A stretch of 64,000 bases of DNA, from the NCBI GenBank assembly GCA_963676655.2, contig CAXXKX010000003.1, positions 372,001 through 436,000 on the forward strand. The letters are read 5' to 3'. The stretch's first letter is position 1, and every line of letters starts with the position of its first letter. The translations under genes were made by a program, and so were the position numbers. Source of the stretch: G963676655 sp963676655. GTDB taxonomy: Bacteria > Verrucomicrobiota > Lentisphaeria > Victivallales > Victivallaceae. Below are positions 36,052 to 45,722 of the stretch, in pieces. A model generated the notes under the pieces. That model searched no databases. It was not told where the DNA came from and saw only the letters and a program-made list of their open reading frames with translations.

Positions 36052-37411
36052 ACAACCTAATATATTGATCCTTTTGAGCGATCAGCTGCGGCGTCATGCC
36101 CTGGCGTGTTACGGCGATCCCGACGCGCGAACCCCGAATATCGACCAACTGGCGGCGGACGGGGTCCGTTTTAATAACGCCTGCTCGACCTATCCGGTTT
36201 GCGTGCCGTTCCGGTTTACCCTGATGACCGGGGAATACGCCCACACCCGGCATATTCCGGCCATCGAGTGGTGCATGTCGCCCACGGAACGCACCATCGC
36301 CGATGAGTTGAACGAAGGCGGTTATCAGACCGTCTACATCGGCAAATGGCATTTGGACGGCGGTCACGGCCGCACCGGCTCAGCCCGGCAAATCGGCCTG
36401 ACTCCAGTCAAACCGGTCAATCAGGGCCGCTGGCGGAAATGGCTCGGGTTCGAATTGCGCAACGATCCGTTCGACACCTATTATTTCGAGGACGTCGACC
36501 CGACGCCGAAAAAGATAGAGGGTTACCAGACCGATGGTCTGTTTCAGCTTGGCATGGATTATCTGGATAACGAATATGACAACAGCAAACCATTCTGTAT
36601 GGTGATTTCAGTTGAGCCGCCGCACAGCCCGTTTGTCGCCCCGGCTGATCTGCAGACCGCATGGGAAGCACGCGATATAACCTTGCCGCCCAACTTCAAT
36701 CCCCCGGCGGACAAACGGGAACAATACATTCTTGACCGGAAACGGTATAACGCCATGGTGGAAAATCTCGACATCAATGTCGGGAGGATTCGCGAGTTTC
36801 TCGAACAAAGAAACCTGGCCGAAGATACCATCGTCCTGTTCTTTTCCGATCACGGCGAATTCAACGGCAGTCACGGCCTGACGGGCAAACAGTGGCCCAA
36901 TGAGGAGTCGGTTGGAATCCCGCTAATGGTATACGATCCGCGTTCCAAAGCCGGCAAAGGCGGAATCATCAACGATCCGGTCGCGACTGAAGATTTGTTC
37001 CCGACCATCCTGGGACTGGCCGGTTTAAAACCGCAAAACAAAGTGCCGGGGCTTGACCTCAATCCCTTGATTCGCGGCGAAGTATCAGCGCTGGACCGGG
37101 ACGGGGTTATGCTGGAATTCGTTGCGGAACATCGTCCGGCCTATCCGTTCTCAGATGCCGCCTGGCGGTCTTTCCGGACGGAGCGGTATAAATACAATGT
37201 CAAAGGCAATAAGCTCTGGGCGAAACCGTGGCAGTTTTTCGATCTGGTCAACGATCCATACGAGATGAACAATCTGATCGATCATCCTGATTATCAAACT
37301 GAAATTGCCCGGCATCACCGGCGGCTTGAAGAAATTATTGCCGGAAGCGACGACCATTTTGTTTTATTGCCGGCCTACGGCTGCAACGGCGTTAATCTAT
37401 GGGGAATATGA
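36044..37411 (+). CDS. Sulfatase, Cys-type, family S1
   Basis: 455 residues, no signal peptide. N-terminus PNILILLSDQLRRHALACYG carries the first metal ligands. The active-site motif is YPVCVPFRFTLMTG (C-x-P-x-R), whose Cys must become formylglycine. FFSDHGEFNGSHGL supplies the second metal pair, and FDLVNDPYEMNNL the C-terminal family motif. Cys-type enzymes need a maturation enzyme (FGE or anSME), not encoded here. The gene overlaps the oxidoreductase by 8 bp and the next start is one base after its stop, indicating tight coupling. It removes sulfate esters from sugars, probably in the cytoplasm. Confidence 0.93.
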   Translation: MSKQPNILILLSDQLRRHALACYGDPDARTPNIDQLAADGVRFNNACSTYPVCVPFRFTLMTGEYAHTRHIPAIEWCMSPTERTIADELNEGGYQTVYIGKWHLDGGHGRTGSARQIGLTPVKPVNQGRWRKWLGFELRNDPFDTYYFEDVDPTPKKIEGYQTDGLFQLGMDYLDNEYDNSKPFCMVISVEPPHSPFVAPADLQTAWEARDITLPPNFNPPADKREQYILDRKRYNAMVENLDINVGRIREFLEQRNLAEDTIVLFFSDHGEFNGSHGLTGKQWPNEESVGIPLMVYDPRSKAGKGGIINDPVATEDLFPTILGLAGLKPQNKVPGLDLNPLIRGEVSALDRDGVMLEFVAEHRPAYPFSDAAWRSFRTERYKYNVKGNKLWAKPWQFFDLVNDPYEMNNLIDHPDYQTEIARHHRRLEEIIAGSDDHFVLLPAYGCNGVNLWGI

Positions 37412-37412
37412 T

Positions 37413-39515
37413 ATGAAATTCAACTCAAACAAGTCCTGGTATCCCTGCTCTACCGATGCTTACGGCGGACATGCGGTTTATATCCCTGAATATGGAAAAC
37501 CGGGTGCGATCGAATTTATTCTGATGATGAACCAGAACTATCCGGAGTTCAAAACCCACCCAGCCCTTGACGTTGCCCATGGTTATGTTCAGGGAGTGGA
37601 ACGATTCAAGCATAATCACGATTACCGGGTCGTGCCGTGGGAGATCGATCCTGAATATAACTTCTGGAGTTTCCTCTATCTGCCGACATTCGAGAACAAT
37701 GTCAGGGCTGTCGCCACTTTTGTTCCGACGGCAGATTCCGGGCTGCGACTTTACCTTAAGCTCGAAAACCCCGGGCCGATAGAACGGGAATGGGAATTCT
37801 TCATGTATATTTCCGCACATGAAAATCTGGAACTTTCCGGCTACGGCCATAACCTGTCCGAAAACGGCGGCTTTGAATTTTCACTTTCCGGAACCAATTT
37901 TACTATGGAGTCCAGTGACGTCGGATTCACCGGAGCGGTTGAAACCGATTCAAACTTCTGGATCAATTTTCCGCTTAACGTGGAAATGACCTGTCACCAC
38001 GACGGGTGGAAGAAACGAGGAAAACAACGGTTGAAATTGAGTATGACACCGGTCGTCATCCCGGCCAACGGCAACAAAGCCGTAACGATTGATTTTCTAC
38101 CGGAAAATTGCGATAGAAACAAACTCCCGACACGGCCTGAAAAACGGAAAGTTCGCAACGCTGAACTGCCCTTTGTCCATCATCAGTGGCAAATGCTTCA
38201 TAACATCCAGTACGTTCCATCTTTCAGGAATAAAGACGTGTATGAGATCAGATATTTACCGGCACGCCAGTGGGGAAGATTCTTCATTTGGGATATGGGA
38301 CTGGCCATATCCGGGGCTGCCGAGTTCGATAATATTATGGCCGAGCACATTCTTGACAGCATGCCCGATCCTGAAGTCAACGGCTGCGATGTATTCAAAC
38401 ACGGCAGCTATATAATAACCGCAGTCTTCGGTCTTTGGGAACTGGTCAGAGCAACCGGATCATTCGAACCGGTTGCAAAATATTATCACAAGCTCTGCCG
38501 ACTGGCATTAAAGATGTTCGATCAGTCCGGCGGCGCCCCGGTTATTTCCGGCTGCGGTGCGGATGACAGTCCAGCGTTGTTCTATGCCAAAGGCTGGATT
38601 TTCAATTGGGAATTCAAGAAAACCCTGCCGACCAACCCGGAACGTAAACCGAAAAAAATGTATTGCACCGGGTTGGCGGGATACGGAATCAGCATTCTGA
38701 AAATTCTACGCGATCTGGGCAGTCAGGCCCGGCTTGATACCGCCGAAGTTGAAACCGTAATCGAGCGGGGAGAACGTTTCCTGCTGGAACATCACTGGAA
38801 CGATGAAGACGCCTGTTTCTATGATGTTTTAGCTGAAACCGACAGTCAACTGAAAATTCCATGGATCTATGATTTTCTGCCGCTGCTGTCCGACTCCGTT
38901 CCCGAAGACCAGCGTATTAATATGTTCAGAATCCTGCTGGATAAATATTTTATTCCAAAACGAGGTTTCTGCATTGAACCGCCCGACAGCGAATTCTACC
39001 GGAATGAGGGTTATCCCAACGGCTCGGCCTGGCCTCCCCTGCAATATTTCTTTTGGAAAATCTGTTACGCCATTGGCGATATGGAAGCGGCCAAAATGAT
39101 TGCGGACACCTGGCTGGAACAATGGGAGAAACATCATCGTCAAAGTCTCGGCAACTGGGAACAATTCCGAATCGACACCGGCGCTCCCGCCGGCAATTTC
39201 CGGTTTATCGGCTTTACTTCGCCAATCCTCAACATGTACGCAGCCGGAAGAGTATTCGGCACGGTTCAGACCGCTTTCGACATCATTTTGAAAGATCGCG
39301 AAATCTCCCGGCAAGCGGCTAAGCTGACTTTATCGTCCAACAGTTATACCGGCCGCACCGGCATCAGCATAGTGCTTGAACCGTACACAGACTACCGGAT
39401 TCTCAACCAGGGCCGGGAAAGTATCCAGAAGTCGGATCGATACGGTTACCTGGCATTTGCCATATCGATAGAAGCCGCACAGGAAGTTACTATAGATCTT
39501 TTGCCGATTTCCTGA
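37413..39515 (+). CDS. Six-hairpin (alpha/alpha)6-barrel glycosidase
   Basis: 700 residues from ATG 37413, one base after the sulfatase stop; GGGGA upstream serves as ribosome binding site. The N-terminal ~260 residues are a beta-sandwich. The remainder is helical with landmarks of trehalase/GH63/MGH1-like barrels: ARQWGRFFIWDMGLAISG, then GLAGYGISILKIL, WIYDFLPLLSDSVPEDQR and GYPNGSAWPPLQYFFWK. WDMG and the Asn-Gly-x-x-Trp-Pro segment are where such enzymes place acids and sugar-binding residues. The sugar specificity is unknown. No signal peptide, so it probably acts on imported oligosaccharides together with the sulfatase. Confidence 0.8.
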   Translation: MKFNSNKSWYPCSTDAYGGHAVYIPEYGKPGAIEFILMMNQNYPEFKTHPALDVAHGYVQGVERFKHNHDYRVVPWEIDPEYNFWSFLYLPTFENNVRAVATFVPTADSGLRLYLKLENPGPIEREWEFFMYISAHENLELSGYGHNLSENGGFEFSLSGTNFTMESSDVGFTGAVETDSNFWINFPLNVEMTCHHDGWKKRGKQRLKLSMTPVVIPANGNKAVTIDFLPENCDRNKLPTRPEKRKVRNAELPFVHHQWQMLHNIQYVPSFRNKDVYEIRYLPARQWGRFFIWDMGLAISGAAEFDNIMAEHILDSMPDPEVNGCDVFKHGSYIITAVFGLWELVRATGSFEPVAKYYHKLCRLALKMFDQSGGAPVISGCGADDSPALFYAKGWIFNWEFKKTLPTNPERKPKKMYCTGLAGYGISILKILRDLGSQARLDTAEVETVIERGERFLLEHHWNDEDACFYDVLAETDSQLKIPWIYDFLPLLSDSVPEDQRINMFRILLDKYFIPKRGFCIEPPDSEFYRNEGYPNGSAWPPLQYFFWKICYAIGDMEAAKMIADTWLEQWEKHHRQSLGNWEQFRIDTGAPAGNFRFIGFTSPILNMYAAGRVFGTVQTAFDIILKDREISRQAAKLTLSSNSYTGRTGISIVLEPYTDYRILNQGRESIQKSDRYGYLAFAISIEAAQEVTIDLLPIS

Positions 39516-39615
39516 AATGTTCAGGAGGGAATCAAAAATATCTTCAGGTTCTGCAATATTTTTAGCCGGAATGTATTCAAGCCGGAACTGCGCGCCAATG
39601 TTTATGCGGCGAATA

Positions 39616-41034
39616 TCAGCAAAGACCGGCGCTGGTAAATTCCGGATTGATGATTTCGAAATATAATTTGCCGACCAGACGCCCGAGCAACTCGTTTTTC
39701 ACCTGTTGATACTCCCGGTCATCCCACAGGTTGAAAAGATTGTCGGGATCATTTGCCAGGTCGTACAATTCTCCGCAAGCTTCGTTGTGATATACAGTCA
39801 TTCTGTACTTTTTACTGCGAATGGTCTGATGCACCGAATGTTCGATTAGAATATCCTCGAACAATTCCGGTTCAGAATCCGAGTCGATATACGGCATCAA
39901 AGAGAAACCGTTGAGTTTTTCCCGCAGAGACAATCCGGCCAATTCCACCAGCGTCGGCATAACCTCCAATGAACGGCATAAAGTTGACTCCCGTCGCCGG
40001 CTACGGTCGTCAGGCTGCCTGACCATGAACGGGACCCGGGTTACGCAATCGAACGGGAAATTTTTGAAAAGCAGGTGATGGTCGCCGAGAGTTTCCCCGT
40101 GATCAGTAGTGAAAACAAATATTGTATTATCGAACTGCCCGGTCGCTTTCAGGTGAGAGACGATACGGCCGATATTTTTATCAATCAGCGTGACCATGCC
40201 GTAATAATAAGCGGTTATCTCCTGCCATTCATGGTCAGAAAGAGCCGACAGATCGCATTGTTCATGATTTACCATCCGACCTTTAAATTTATTCATGAAC
40301 ACCGACGGGCGGTTGTCATGTTCGCCCTCACGGAAGACCGGCAGCGGCATCTCGTCCGGATTGTACATCGTGTCATACGGAGCCGGTGGATTAAAAGGAT
40401 GATGCGGATCGACATAAGACACCCACATGAAAAACGGTTTATCCTGATCGTGCTCTTTGAGATAATCCAGGGTCCGGTCCGTGGTCCAGGTGGTTTGATA
40501 ATGCTCTTCGGGATACGGGCTGGGCTGGGTCGTGTGCTGCTTCCCCCAGGAGAAACTGTGGACGTCCGCCCATGGATCAAGGCCCTGTCCGGTCAGATAA
40601 TCGGCATAGGGGCCGATCCGGTGATCCTCGGTTATCATACATTGGTCGAAGCCGTGCCATGGCAGGGAGACCGGTTGCGGATTGATCGCGCCTTTGCCGG
40701 AATCATCCATGTCGTATTCCCATTGAGGACCAAAATGCATTTTGCCGACACCGTAGGTTGAGTAGCCGTTGCGTTTGAATACATCCATCATGGTCGTTTC
40801 GGATTCCGGCAGGATATAACCGTTTCCGACCATCCCGTTGATCTTTGGCCACTTACCGGTGGCGATAGCGCAACGGTTCGGTGCGCAGGCCGGATAGGCC
40901 GTAAACATATTTTCAAAGATGGTGCCATATTCAAATAGCGCATCGATATTCGGGGTTTTACAGATATTGTTTCCGTAAATGCCCAGCGCGTCAAGCCTAA
41001 GCTGATCGCACATAATAAATACTACATTTTTCAT
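39616..41034 (-). CDS. Sulfatase, Cys-type, family S1
   Basis: 472 residues. Metal-binding N-terminus VVFIMCDQLRLDALGIYG, active-site motif YPACAPNRCAIATG (C-x-P-x-R), second metal motif TTDHGETLGDHHLL, and C-terminal LYDLANDPDNLFNL. No signal peptide is seen. It is on the minus strand, convergent with the six-hairpin gene, and begins 42 bp from the end of a 160-bp MITE that separates it from the 1455-residue esterase/glycosidase. Whether it shares a transcript with that gene or is driven from within the MITE is open. Confidence 0.93.
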   Translation of the reverse strand: MKNVVFIMCDQLRLDALGIYGNNICKTPNIDALFEYGTIFENMFTAYPACAPNRCAIATGKWPKINGMVGNGYILPESETTMMDVFKRNGYSTYGVGKMHFGPQWEYDMDDSGKGAINPQPVSLPWHGFDQCMITEDHRIGPYADYLTGQGLDPWADVHSFSWGKQHTTQPSPYPEEHYQTTWTTDRTLDYLKEHDQDKPFFMWVSYVDPHHPFNPPAPYDTMYNPDEMPLPVFREGEHDNRPSVFMNKFKGRMVNHEQCDLSALSDHEWQEITAYYYGMVTLIDKNIGRIVSHLKATGQFDNTIFVFTTDHGETLGDHHLLFKNFPFDCVTRVPFMVRQPDDRSRRRESTLCRSLEVMPTLVELAGLSLREKLNGFSLMPYIDSDSEPELFEDILIEHSVHQTIRSKKYRMTVYHNEACGELYDLANDPDNLFNLWDDREYQQVKNELLGRLVGKLYFEIINPEFTSAGLC

Positions 41035-41076
41035 TTAATTACCTGAATGATTTAAATATATAAGCCTGTAGCCATC

Positions 41077-41244
41077 TTAGCCTGAATTATTCACAAATTT
41101 ATGGCGACCTGTTACAATCTGCTCAAAGTAAAATATTTGCTTATGTCCTCGACGTAGCGCTGCTACGCCTGCGGGGTAATCAAAGACTTTCTTTTTGAGC
41201 ATATTTTCACATCTCATCCATTTTTTATGAATAGTTCGGGTTAG
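41077..41244 (-). mobile_element. 160-bp MITE, copy A, with TTAG duplications
   Basis: The core 41081-41240 is flanked by TTAG on both sides (41077-41080 and 41241-41244). Its ends are imperfect inverted repeats: CCTGAATTATTCACAAA, and read inward from the other side CCCGAACTATTCATAAA. It has a central hairpin GTAGC-GCT-GCTAC and no coding capacity. An inverted copy with about 6 mismatches in 160 is at 50302-50469. CC...GG ends and a 4-bp duplication recall IS1380-type elements (tentative). The flanking TTAG also supplies the stop codon of the 1455-residue protein. Confidence 0.85.
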
Positions 41245-44200
41245 CGTATGAAACTGATGACTGCCGGACCTCGCGTAATTTTTACCTCAGTAAATTTTCC
41301 TGATTTTTTGATGACCATGTCTTTACCGGTATATAAGTTGATCGCTTTCTTATAGATTCCTTTGGCCTGTACCGTAATATCGGTAACCCCGGGATTGATG
41401 AACGCGTACATCGCTTTTTCCGATTTCCTGGCCCCGGAGATGCATTGATCTGCCGACTGGCCGCGCGAATCCAGATAGCGTACCGAACGTGGGGCCAACG
41501 GCGTAATGAAGCGGTCCACCGTATTTATCCATTCGGGAGTTTTTACCCCGTTTGCAGTAATATTATGGTCGTTGAGGAAATTGTTGTTCCATGTCAGCCA
41601 ATCCTGTTCCGGTATGGTCAGTACGTTGGCGCCATTCAACCATGCGGGCCGCGTCCGTGTCCTGGCGCGTTCATCATACAGGGCAAAAGAAGAACCAACG
41701 ACAATTCTACCGCCGCGTTTTACGAATGTTTCCAGTTGCTTGAGTAACTTGCCGGATACCGCAAACGCCCCCGGCAGCATCAGTACTCTGATATCGGCGG
41801 GAATGCCCTGCTTTTCCAATTGACGGTTGGAGTACAGGTCATAAAGGAGATGGAGCCGTTTGCTTAACTGCAACGCCGCTTGAAAAGGGAGTATCATACG
41901 TCGGGCCGTTCCGTCCATCCCCTGAGCCAGGAAAAGGCTGTCCTGCGAATATATTACGGCAACTCCATCAGTCACTGGAACGCTGTTGTGTTGCAGGTCA
42001 TCATTATCCAGTGCTTTCATTGCTTTGGCGATTTCGATTTCCAATACAGGTTCGAGTTTGGCGTCGCGCCGCCAGAAAAGCAGCATATCCGTACCGTAAG
42101 CGAATGAGTAGAGTACCATATAAGCAGTATTGGCAGGATTTGCCCCGACGCCTTTGTGGTTCTTCCCGCTGGCTCCGCCTGCTTCGTGTATCTGGATGGG
42201 GCGGCCATGGGCGGCTCCCGCCAGTGATCGTATATATCCCTGCAGATAGGAGATTGAATAAAAGTCAATAGCCATGGTGTCCATGCCGCTTTGCGTATCC
42301 CATGGGTTAAGACCACTGACTGCGGCAATGTTGTTGAAATTATTTATATAATGTCCGGTAATCGCGTTTGTGGTTATATAGCGGGGCCCCCCGACTTTGT
42401 CACGGACAACTTTTTTGGCCGAATCCAGGTATTCCGCGGTTGAGCAGGGCTGGAAACTGAGCCAGTCCGCCCATGCGGCGGCCAAACCTTTAGGAGCCCT
42501 GGCGGTTTCCTTTTTGCTTTTGTCAATCATAAACGCGGGGATATCCGTTACCTGGTCAGCCAATATTTCGGCCAGGCCAACAGGACGGCTGATAACGGGA
42601 CGCGGAGGAAAAACATTGTCCCATGACGCAAACCATTTATTTTTATTCCCGCCAAACCATACGCTGTTCAGAGCTTCCAGACTGGAGTATTTCCTTTTCA
42701 GGTAATCGATAAAAGTCAAACCGGACATTTCATTTTTCGGAATACTCATATCCGCAAAAGATTTCCATTTAAACCATTTGCCGATATTGCCTTCCCTGAT
42801 TATCTTACTTTTCCTGTATGCGCCTCTGCCCCTGGACGATTCCTTGTCATAGGCATCCAGGGCCTTGTGCCATTGCGAGAACTGATGGTATTCCCGGCGT
42901 ACATGCTCCTGATAGACTGCAGCCGGACATCCTATGGTAGCCTGACCAAAGCCGATGGCAATTGCCGGACCAAGGCACCAGAATGGTTCATTGCCTATTT
43001 TAAGGGTTTGGAACGCCGGATAGCGCGAGAAAAATTTTGTATATTTGATCAGGATTGAATTTACATGTTCCCGTATTAGCGCGGAGTTAATACAGGGTTT
43101 TACCATAGGAATAAAATTGTTGTTAAAACAGAAGTCTACCGGTGCTTGTAACCCTTCTTTTCCTCTGGTTATTCCGGCATAGGAGACTACTCCCACCGCT
43201 CCCGTCTTGTCGCCCTCCTCCAGCGCTTGGCCTGCACGGTTCAGCAGTTCTTCGGTAGTTCCTTTGCCAAGGAAGTGTTCGGATACTCCAAGTCTGAACG
43301 CATTCATCCGGAATAGCGTCCATTCGTCCAGCATTGGAATTGGACTATAGTCACGCGCCAGTCCCACCCGGTAGGTCATCTTCTTATTGGTATTCCTGGC
43401 ATCGGCATAGAGCGAATTGCGTTGTTCTTGCTGGGTACTCTTGATTTTCTTCCACAAGGCAAGTGCCGTCTGTAAATTTTCAGGAGATTGCTTTTTTAAT
43501 TTTACCAGTTCTTTTTTGAGTTCAGGTTGACTGTATTTTTCACCCCACATATCCATGGCTTCAAGATAATAACCGCAGTCGGCCAAGGTCGCTGTCGCGG
43601 CAGCTTTGAAAATTTCAGGTAAAGACGCCCCGGATAAATTTTCCGGTATGACAGGAGCGGTTTCCCAGTAAGGTATCCAGGTTATTTCAAATTTGCATTC
43701 AGCAGTTTGTTTATCCTGTTTCCACGGCAGACTGAATACGGAATATTTATTGCTGGCGTTGCGGAATATTCTTATTGCCGGTGTAGTGGTGCAGTACATG
43801 CCGGCATTACCGGCTTTGAAGCTGTCGTCCCATGCTGCTTGAGAAATAATGCAGCGGGAGCGTGGAATTGCCGCTTTTACGTTTCCCCGGAAATGAAGCG
43901 TGGTCGCGATGCTTATTCCAAGCGGATAAAGGGTTAATATTGAGGTCCCTTTTACTTTATCAGCCAGGGGGCCGGAGAAATTCCAGTCGAGTTGGATTTT
44001 TTTTGCCTGACCTTTGCCGTTTATGGAAGATGAGGTGACTCCTGTGGTTTTAAAACCAGCTTTCCACTTCGCGTCGCAACCGCTTATTTCCAATCCGTTT
44101 AACAGCCATTTTCTTTGTCCATCCGGGCCTTTGATGTCAATTCGCAGGTTGTCATCTACTGACAACGAATAGGTTTTTCCGTCATAGCTAATGGTGTTTT

Positions 44201-45608
44201 TTGTTTTGGCGCTTTCCGGTTTGCTCCCTGATCTGTGTTGAGAGAACATCCAGGTTACCAGATCCACTTCTCCATCTTTATCCATGTCGTCCTTGTAAGC
44301 GTGGTTCCAGGCGTCGTGTTTGCAATCGGGGTATTCGCTGTACTTGACGTTGGGGTTTCCCGCTGCTTTCAGCGCTTTAATCATATTACGGGAGCCGTTG
44401 ACTGGAATGGTGGAATCCTTTGCGCCATGAAATGCCCATACCGGCAAATTGCCCATTTTTACTGCCTGCCGGGGATCACTGGTGCCGCATACAGGAGCCG
44501 CCGCCGCGATCCGGTCGTGATGGACCATGGCGACGTACCAGGTGCCGATTCCGCCTAATGACTGCCCGGTGAAATATATTCGGTCGGGGTCGATGTTGTA
44601 TTCTTTCCGCAGTTCATCCAAAAGTCTGAATACCGCGGGGATGGCGGAAGACGGCTTGATCTTTGACAAGTCATAGGCTTCTTCCTTGAATGGGGCCTGA
44701 ACCCAGCCGTGAAGTTTTTTGGAAGCCTGCGGTGCGACAACGAAAGACGGATGCTTGCGTTGCACCTCCGGCGTTACCCAGCACATGGCTCCGGCATTGC
44801 CTTTGACCTGGCCGATGTTGTCGGAGCCGAGTCTGCCGCCGCCGTGCAGGAAAACCACCAGGGGATATTTTTGGGATTTATTGTACTTTTTGGGTACGAA
44901 CAGCCTGTAAGGAAGAGTAATTTTACTTTTTTTATCAATGTATGTTTCGGCTTTATAGCCGTAAATCGGTTTTAGCTGTTTATTCGGCTGAGTCATTAAT
45001 TCACTTCCCCAGTATGGTTTCCAGGTTATTTTCAGTGTGCATTTTGCAGAATCACCTTCCTGTTTCCATGGCAGTCCAATGACGGAATAATTTGCTTTTG
45101 CGTTATTGAATACGCCTCGGCGGGGATCAATTTTGAATTGCATTCCCGCCTTTCCGGCCTTGAAACTTTCCGTCCACTTGGCCCCATGGGCAAAAATACA
45201 CCGGGAGTATTTGATGTCTTTGATATTGCCCTGAAAGTCAAGGTCGGTTGTGAGATCAATTGCTGACGGGATCAGGGTCAGGAACGATGTTGCTTTCACA
45301 TGCTCCGCCCGGGGACCGGAAAACTTCCAGTTCAGCCGAAACTTTTTTTCTTTTCCGTTACCGGGGATAGCTGTGACTTCGGCTTTGTCTGTCTTAAAGG
45401 CCCAACTCCAGTTTTTATGGTTACCGGTTAATGAAATGGATTTTATCAATGGAACCTTTTTGCCGTCAGGGCTTTTTATACCAATGCTTATATTACCATT
45501 AAGGGATACCCAATATGATTTTCCTTCATAGTTAGTTTCAGCAATACCGGAATATGCTGATAGACAGCTGAGAAGCAGGGAGTAGATAATGGTAACCAAT
45601 TTCATCAT
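41241..45608 (-). CDS. Secreted esterase-glycosidase with duplicated beta module
   Basis: 1455 residues from ATG 45608 (AAGGAAAAA upstream), with a signal peptide ending near SGIA/E. Module A (~25-205) is followed by an alpha/beta-hydrolase (~215-460: YPLVVFLHGGG; FTGQSLGGIGTW with Ser350; AFHGAKDS with Asp398; CKHDAW with His431). Module A' (~471-650) is a clear copy of A (both have FSGP.A..VK.TS.LTL.P and YSV..LPWKQ). The C-terminal ~790 residues are a GH42/clan-A-like barrel (LKIGNEPFWCLG with acid/base Glu; IQIHEAGG) plus a GATase-like beta-galactosidase domain (LMLPGAFAVSGKLLKQLETF). It probably deacylates and cleaves one glycan outside the cell. Confidence 0.85.
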   Translation of the reverse strand: MMKLVTIIYSLLLSCLSAYSGIAETNYEGKSYWVSLNGNISIGIKSPDGKKVPLIKSISLTGNHKNWSWAFKTDKAEVTAIPGNGKEKKFRLNWKFSGPRAEHVKATSFLTLIPSAIDLTTDLDFQGNIKDIKYSRCIFAHGAKWTESFKAGKAGMQFKIDPRRGVFNNAKANYSVIGLPWKQEGDSAKCTLKITWKPYWGSELMTQPNKQLKPIYGYKAETYIDKKSKITLPYRLFVPKKYNKSQKYPLVVFLHGGGRLGSDNIGQVKGNAGAMCWVTPEVQRKHPSFVVAPQASKKLHGWVQAPFKEEAYDLSKIKPSSAIPAVFRLLDELRKEYNIDPDRIYFTGQSLGGIGTWYVAMVHHDRIAAAAPVCGTSDPRQAVKMGNLPVWAFHGAKDSTIPVNGSRNMIKALKAAGNPNVKYSEYPDCKHDAWNHAYKDDMDKDGEVDLVTWMFSQHRSGSKPESAKTKNTISYDGKTYSLSVDDNLRIDIKGPDGQRKWLLNGLEISGCDAKWKAGFKTTGVTSSSINGKGQAKKIQLDWNFSGPLADKVKGTSILTLYPLGISIATTLHFRGNVKAAIPRSRCIISQAAWDDSFKAGNAGMYCTTTPAIRIFRNASNKYSVFSLPWKQDKQTAECKFEITWIPYWETAPVIPENLSGASLPEIFKAAATATLADCGYYLEAMDMWGEKYSQPELKKELVKLKKQSPENLQTALALWKKIKSTQQEQRNSLYADARNTNKKMTYRVGLARDYSPIPMLDEWTLFRMNAFRLGVSEHFLGKGTTEELLNRAGQALEEGDKTGAVGVVSYAGITRGKEGLQAPVDFCFNNNFIPMVKPCINSALIREHVNSILIKYTKFFSRYPAFQTLKIGNEPFWCLGPAIAIGFGQATIGCPAAVYQEHVRREYHQFSQWHKALDAYDKESSRGRGAYRKSKIIREGNIGKWFKWKSFADMSIPKNEMSGLTFIDYLKRKYSSLEALNSVWFGGNKNKWFASWDNVFPPRPVISRPVGLAEILADQVTDIPAFMIDKSKKETARAPKGLAAAWADWLSFQPCSTAEYLDSAKKVVRDKVGGPRYITTNAITGHYINNFNNIAAVSGLNPWDTQSGMDTMAIDFYSISYLQGYIRSLAGAAHGRPIQIHEAGGASGKNHKGVGANPANTAYMVLYSFAYGTDMLLFWRRDAKLEPVLEIEIAKAMKALDNDDLQHNSVPVTDGVAVIYSQDSLFLAQGMDGTARRMILPFQAALQLSKRLHLLYDLYSNRQLEKQGIPADIRVLMLPGAFAVSGKLLKQLETFVKRGGRIVVGSSFALYDERARTRTRPAWLNGANVLTIPEQDWLTWNNNFLNDHNITANGVKTPEWINTVDRFITPLAPRSVRYLDSRGQSADQCISGARKSEKAMYAFINPGVTDITVQAKGIYKKAINLYTGKDMVIKKSGKFTEVKITRGPAVISFIR

Positions 45609-45722
45609 TTTTTCCTTATACAATCGGGAGGTAATTTATATTTATTAACGTAATCATGCCTGGTGAAGAAAATTCCCGGCAACTGTATACTGATACCTGG
45701 AATATCGTCACAAATCAGGTTA

